The translations under genes and the position numbers were made by a program. Below, piece by piece: positions 8,454 to 11,245 of a DNA stretch of 11,245 nt. Source of the stretch: an uncultured Acidobacteriota bacterium (GTDB lineage: Bacteria; Acidobacteriota; Terriglobia; Terriglobales; Acidobacteriaceae). Under the pieces are notes generated by a model that did not search any database, was not told the origin of the DNA, and was given only the letters and a program-made list of their open reading frames with translations. Numbering within the stretch: position 1 is the stretch's first letter; each line of letters starts with the position of its first letter. The stretch spans positions 1 through 11,245 of the forward strand of contig CAILBQ010000406.1 in assembly GCA_903832475.1 (NCBI GenBank). The letters are read 5' to 3'.

Positions 8454-9281
8454 CTAAAGCAACTCCTGCAGCCTCCTGTCTTTTACCGTTCCTCTCTCCA
8501 GCAGCTTTTCGCGCGCGCGCTCTCGTTCCCAAGCCTGGGAACGGCGCATTTGCGCGGTGAGTTGAGAGGATGGCCCCTCCAGGGCGGACAAGGATTCGAT
8601 TGCCGCATCGGCGCGATTCGAGAGGTAAACCGCTTGAGGTCTTCGAGTTGGGGCGTCGGAGTGATGCATTATTGCAGGCAAGCTTTTGGCTTCTGCGGGC
8701 AGGTCTGTTCGCGCAGAAGCTGCTTGTCCTGCCATTTCCTTGACGCCGGCAGAAACAGGTGCCGACGCAATGCCAATTGTCGGTGCGACCGGAACAGGGG
8801 ACGCGGCTGCTTCTGAGATCAGGGATACGGTCGCGGATTTCGCTGAAATTCCGGCCCCGGCTGCAACTCGCGACTTGCGCGGTGGAGACGGAGGTGTCTT
8901 TGAGATGGGCCGTGCGCGTGACGCAGCCTTGGCTCTGAACCGGGGCACGTCGATGAGACGTGCTGAAGACTCAAATCCACCTAGGTCGAAGCTTTCCGTC
9001 GTCTGCTCCGGCTCGGCTGCCAATCGGGCAAAGTCAATCGGCGACTTCGCGTCTTCGTGACCTCCGAACATGCGGCTGCTGAGATTGCCGGCCAGGAAGT
9101 CGTCGACCAGGCGATGCAGACAGGTCTGCCCGCAAAGATGCTTCAGTCCGGTGCGCGTCGACTTGGTTGGATTCAAGCCACGGATGCGAAGTTCTCCCTC
9201 ATGCTCATAGGCTTCGAACCAGTGGTTGACTTCCTTTCGCTCGATGCCACAAGCGTCGCAGGTTATTGTCTGCCGGATCAC
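8454..9281 (-). CDS. Hypothetical Zn-ribbon-like protein with low-complexity Ala/Pro-rich middle
   Basis: I do not recognise a named function. The chosen start is GTG at 9279-9281 (275 residues): AGGGGAGG sits seven bases upstream, and the protein then opens directly with VIRQTITCDACGIERKEVNHW. An upstream in-frame ATG at 9404 would add 41 poorly structured residues and has no comparable ribosome site. The conserved-looking part is the first 65 residues: C8-x2-C11, then H48-L-C50-G-x2-C54-L-H56, a plausible metal-binding pair of knuckles around a short sheet (HWFEAYEHEGELRIRGLN). After that comes about 150 residues rich in Ala, Pro, Ser and Lys/Arg with no recognisable fold. The protein ends in a highly charged, probably helical tail (AWERERAREKLLERGTVKDR). 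There is no signal peptide or membrane segment, so it is probably cytoplasmic. Nucleic-acid or protein binding is a guess from the ribbon plus basic linker. It is separated from the upstream VWFA gene by a strong terminator. Confidence 0.75.
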   Translation of the reverse strand: MIRQTITCDACGIERKEVNHWFEAYEHEGELRIRGLNPTKSTRTGLKHLCGQTCLHRLVDDFLAGNLSSRMFGGHEDAKSPIDFARLAAEPEQTTESFDLGGFESSARLIDVPRFRAKAASRARPISKTPPSPPRKSRVAAGAGISAKSATVSLISEAAASPVPVAPTIGIASAPVSAGVKEMAGQAASARTDLPAEAKSLPAIMHHSDAPTRRPQAVYLSNRADAAIESLSALEGPSSQLTAQMRRSQAWERERAREKLLERGTVKDRRLQELL

Positions 9282-9288
9282 CGCAGTT

Positions 9289-9296
9289 CCTCCCCT
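9289..9296 (-). promoter_or_regulatory. Strong Shine-Dalgarno selecting a GTG start
   Basis: On the minus strand AGGGGAGG lies seven bases before GTG at 9281. It is the best ribosome site in the window and moves the start of the hypothetical gene 41 codons inside the longest open frame. Confidence 0.75.
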
Positions 9297-9398
9297 GAAA
9301 TCTACCTCTCCATTCAAACGCGAAGCCTCGTTCCGGAGCGAAAGAAAGTCGAAACGGCCGCAAAACATACTTCCAAAATGGCTATTCGCATCCTGCGA

Positions 9399-9435
9399 TC
9401 CCAAAACAGAACAGGCGCCGCGTGAGCGGCGCCTG
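9399..9435 (-). terminator. Intrinsic terminator after the VWFA gene
   Basis: On the minus strand CAGGCGCCGC, loop TCAC, then GCGGCGCCTG form a perfect 10-bp GC-rich stem (9412-9435), followed by TTCTGTTTTGGG. It begins 22 bases past the VWFA stop codon and ends about 118 bases before the hypothetical gene's GTG. It therefore should end transcripts coming from rluD-VWFA and make the next gene depend on its own promoter. On the plus strand the stem is followed by CAAATG rather than a T-run, so the signal is one-directional. Confidence 0.85.
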
Positions 9436-9457
9436 CAAATGTTCCCTCAGCTTTGTC

Positions 9458-10495
9458 TCACTGCTTGGGAGAAAAGTAGCCTTTACGCGCACGAACCGAA
9501 TAACGCCGGTCATTGGCGAAGAGGTAGATCGTGCGAAAAGCGCCGTCAGCCTTGAAGTCCGCAGGGGTATACGTCAGCGCGTACTGGCTGCGCAATTCCT
9601 CTTCGATGCTGTTGAAACCAGCCGTAATCTCATCCACGGATGGCGGGAAGAAGGCACGTCCGCCTGTGTCCCCTGCCATTTTCTGCAAAACGTCATCGCC
9701 CTTGCCGCGGCTGGGAGTCCAATTGGTGCTGATGGCGTAGATGATGGTCTCGGAGCGCTGGCACATCTTGATGGCGTCGTCCATGTAGGCGCGGCTCTGG
9801 TTGTCGTTGCCGTCAGAGACCAGCACCATGGCACGGCGCACTGGTTCCTGGCCGCGCGAAATATCGAGCAGCTTGTCGCGGCATGCGCTATAGACAGCGT
9901 CATAGAGCGCCGTGCCGCCGCCGGGACGCAGCTTGTTCACGCCGGTCTCCAGGGCATCCAGATTGTTGGTCCAGTCCTGGGTCACCGCAGGCGTGGAATC
10001 GAAGCCCATGACGAAAGCGCGGTCACTGCGCGACTTGAGGATCTGCAGCAGGAATTCCGTCGCCGCCTGCTGTTCAAACTGGAAGCGGGTGCGAATGGAA
10101 GTGCTGGCGTCAATGACGATGCCTACGCGCAGCGGCAGGTTTGTCTGCTGAGTGAAGGAAGAGATGCGTGCCGGAGCCTTCTGGTCATCCAGCAGTGCAA
10201 AGTCGCTCTGCTTTAAATTGGGGATAAAATTTCCGTGCTTGTCGGTGACGGTGAAGATCAGGTTCACTTCGTTGACCGTGACGGGAAGGGTGAATGGATG
10301 GTCGTCGGGGTTAACGGGCTCCTGCGCGCCGGGAGTGGCGGGAGACGGTGTCTGAGCAGGCTGGGCCGTGCCGGAAGGTGCGGGAGCAGGCGGCGTGGTT
10401 GGCTGCTGCGCAGGCGCACTGCTGGCAAAAAAGAGAGAGAGGAGGCACGCCAGTGTGGCTGCTGGAAATGTTTTTCTGCTCATGACTGAGTTCAT
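9458..10495 (-). CDS. Secreted VWFA-related (acidobacterial type) protein
   Basis: This encodes a 345-residue protein of the VWFA-related type that occurs in many copies in Acidobacteriota genomes. A signal peptide spans residues 1-29 (hydrophobic core TLACLLSLFFASS, likely cleavage after APA), followed by a Pro/Ala/Thr-rich linker to about 60. Residues 66-115 form the small beta domain seen ahead of VWFA in this family (VNLIFTVTDKHGNFIPNL, then FALLDDQ). The von Willebrand A fold runs about 122-300. Its metal-ion-dependent adhesion site is complete: D129-x-S131-x-S133, T196 in PGGGTALYDA, and D228 in LVSDGND. It probably acts in the periplasm or outside the cell in metal-dependent protein binding; no partner or substrate can be named. 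The ATG at 10493-10495 follows AGGG eight bases upstream; a second ATG (Met5, 10483) is an alternative. It lies 36 bases after rluD on the same strand and ends at an intrinsic terminator. Confidence 0.92.
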   Translation of the reverse strand: MNSVMSRKTFPAATLACLLSLFFASSAPAQQPTTPPAPAPSGTAQPAQTPSPATPGAQEPVNPDDHPFTLPVTVNEVNLIFTVTDKHGNFIPNLKQSDFALLDDQKAPARISSFTQQTNLPLRVGIVIDASTSIRTRFQFEQQAATEFLLQILKSRSDRAFVMGFDSTPAVTQDWTNNLDALETGVNKLRPGGGTALYDAVYSACRDKLLDISRGQEPVRRAMVLVSDGNDNQSRAYMDDAIKMCQRSETIIYAISTNWTPSRGKGDDVLQKMAGDTGGRAFFPPSVDEITAGFNSIEEELRSQYALTYTPADFKADGAFRTIYLFANDRRYSVRARKGYFSPKQ

Positions 10496-10531
10496 TCTAT
10501 CAACCCTGTCTGTCTCCGGCTGCCCAAGAAA

Positions 10532-11245
10532 CTAACCGGCAAGAGGGGCATCCGGCTCGGCAACGGGGTTTGCGTCTCTTAGACGCGCCAGAAACGATTC
10601 CAGATCATCCGGCAGGTGAATCTTGAGATCGACGACCTTGCCAGAAATCGGCTGGGTGAACTCCAGTTCGGAGGAATGAAGAAAATTTCGACCCAGCTCG
10701 AGCACCTCGCGGGGAGCCTTGCGGGTTGTGCTGAGCGGTAGCGCGATGATCTTCGCCGGCGCGCCATAAAGCGTGTCGCCCACCACGGGGTGGTTGATCG
10801 AGGCCATGTGTACGCGGATCTGGTGCGTGCGGCCAGTTTCAATGCGCACGCGAACCAGCGTGAAGGGGCCAAACCGGGTGCTCAGCCGCTCTACGACGCG
10901 ATAGTGAGAAACAGCATTGCGCGCTCCATCCAGACGGCGGGTGGTCATGCGGGTTCGGCGAACGGAATCGCGGCTGATAGGAGCAAGAATCGTGGCAGCG
11001 TCTTCCTTCAGTGTTCCCTGGACCAGGGCGATGTAGGTCTTGGTCATGCGCCGGTCGGCAAACATCTCAGCCAGCGCCTCGTGGGCCTTGTCGTTCTTGG
11101 CGACGATGATCAGGCCGCTGGTGTCCTTGTCCAGACGATGCACGATGCCGGGACGCAACTCGCCGCCGACTGACGACAGGCTGCCAAATCGATGAAGCAG
11201 GGCGTTCACCAGTGTCCCGCCGCTGCGCGCATCGTCGGTCGCGCC
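10532..11245 (-). CDS. rluD: RluA/RluD-family rRNA pseudouridine synthase (C-terminal part, 5' end beyond window)
   Basis: The frame is open from the right edge to TAG at 10532-10534, about 237 visible residues. The GTG at 11209 is internal: upstream codons read GATDDARSGGTL, matching the usual run-up to the catalytic domain, so the gene continues beyond the window with its expected N-terminal S4 domain unseen. The catalytic motif is RPGIVHRLDKDTSGL; the Asp of HRLD (visible residue 39) is the nucleophile that attacks uridine. Further motifs are GRTHQIRVHMASINHPVVGD and FLHSSELEFTQP. The enzyme isomerises specific uridines in structured RNA, in the case of RluD U1911/1915/1917 of 23S helix 69 (E. 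coli numbering). Distinction from RluC or other RluA-family paralogues is not secure without the N-terminus. It probably shares a transcript with the VWFA gene 36 bases downstream. Confidence 0.9.
   Translation of the reverse strand, partial: GATDDARSGGTLVNALLHRFGSLSSVGGELRPGIVHRLDKDTSGLIIVAKNDKAHEALAEMFADRRMTKTYIALVQGTLKEDAATILAPISRDSVRRTRMTTRRLDGARNAVSHYRVVERLSTRFGPFTLVRVRIETGRTHQIRVHMASINHPVVGDTLYGAPAKIIALPLSTTRKAPREVLELGRNFLHSSELEFTQPISGKVVDLKIHLPDDLESFLARLRDANPVAEPDAPLAG

Noticed and set aside
9422..10216. A 264-codon plus-strand open frame opposite the VWFA gene
   Set aside because: It lies wholly antisense to a gene with complete MIDAS motif and signal peptide, begins within the terminator stem, and shows no family signature.
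1..11245. Mobile element, prophage, CRISPR or defence island
   Set aside because: No transposase, integrase, direct-repeat array, tRNA-associated boundary or recognisable defence gene was seen; ankyrin and MFS genes alone are not evidence for one.

Overview
The window is a gene-dense, GC-rich stretch of bacterial chromosome, most probably from an Acidobacteriota member of the class Terriglobia (Granulicella/Terriglobus/Edaphobacter-like). Three things point there: a secreted VWFA-related protein of the type that is expanded in Acidobacteria, an Oar-like TonB-dependent outer-membrane protein with the loop-rich barrel common in that phylum, and an ankyrin protein and a Cys-rich hypothetical protein that both resemble families I associate with Acidobacteria. 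This placement is inference from protein character, not a search result.

Left block (+ strand, about 1-4624). The 3' part of an Oar-like TonB-dependent receptor gene runs in from the left edge. Nine bases later a large secreted GH2 glycoside hydrolase of the exo-beta-D-glucosaminidase (CsxA-like) type begins. The pair looks co-transcribed: an outer-membrane importer or sensor plus a periplasmic or secreted exo-enzyme that would remove terminal sugars, most simply GlcN from chito-oligosaccharides. No SusD-like partner is present in the window.

Right block (- strand, 11245 down to 4699). Read in the direction of transcription it holds: the C-terminal part of an RluD-like pseudouridine synthase (cut by the right edge), a secreted VWFA-domain protein, a strong perfect-stem intrinsic terminator, a Zn-ribbon-like hypothetical protein whose true start is a GTG with a very strong Shine-Dalgarno, a DHA3-type MFS exporter, a cytoplasmic ankyrin-repeat protein, and tyrosyl-tRNA synthetase (tyrS). 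The gaps after the terminator are 71, 103 and 38 bases, so these last four genes could be one unit, but MFS, ankyrin and tyrS each also carry a -10-like hexamer 9-11 bases before the start codon. The two blocks converge in a 74-base spacer (4625-4698) with no convincing terminator.

No tRNA, rRNA, CRISPR array, insertion sequence, prophage gene or attachment site was recognised. The longest gene-free stretch is 9282-9457 (176 bases), which holds the terminator and the leader of the hypothetical gene. The region reads mostly as ordinary chromosome; the least explained element is the Zn-ribbon/low-complexity protein at 8454-9281.
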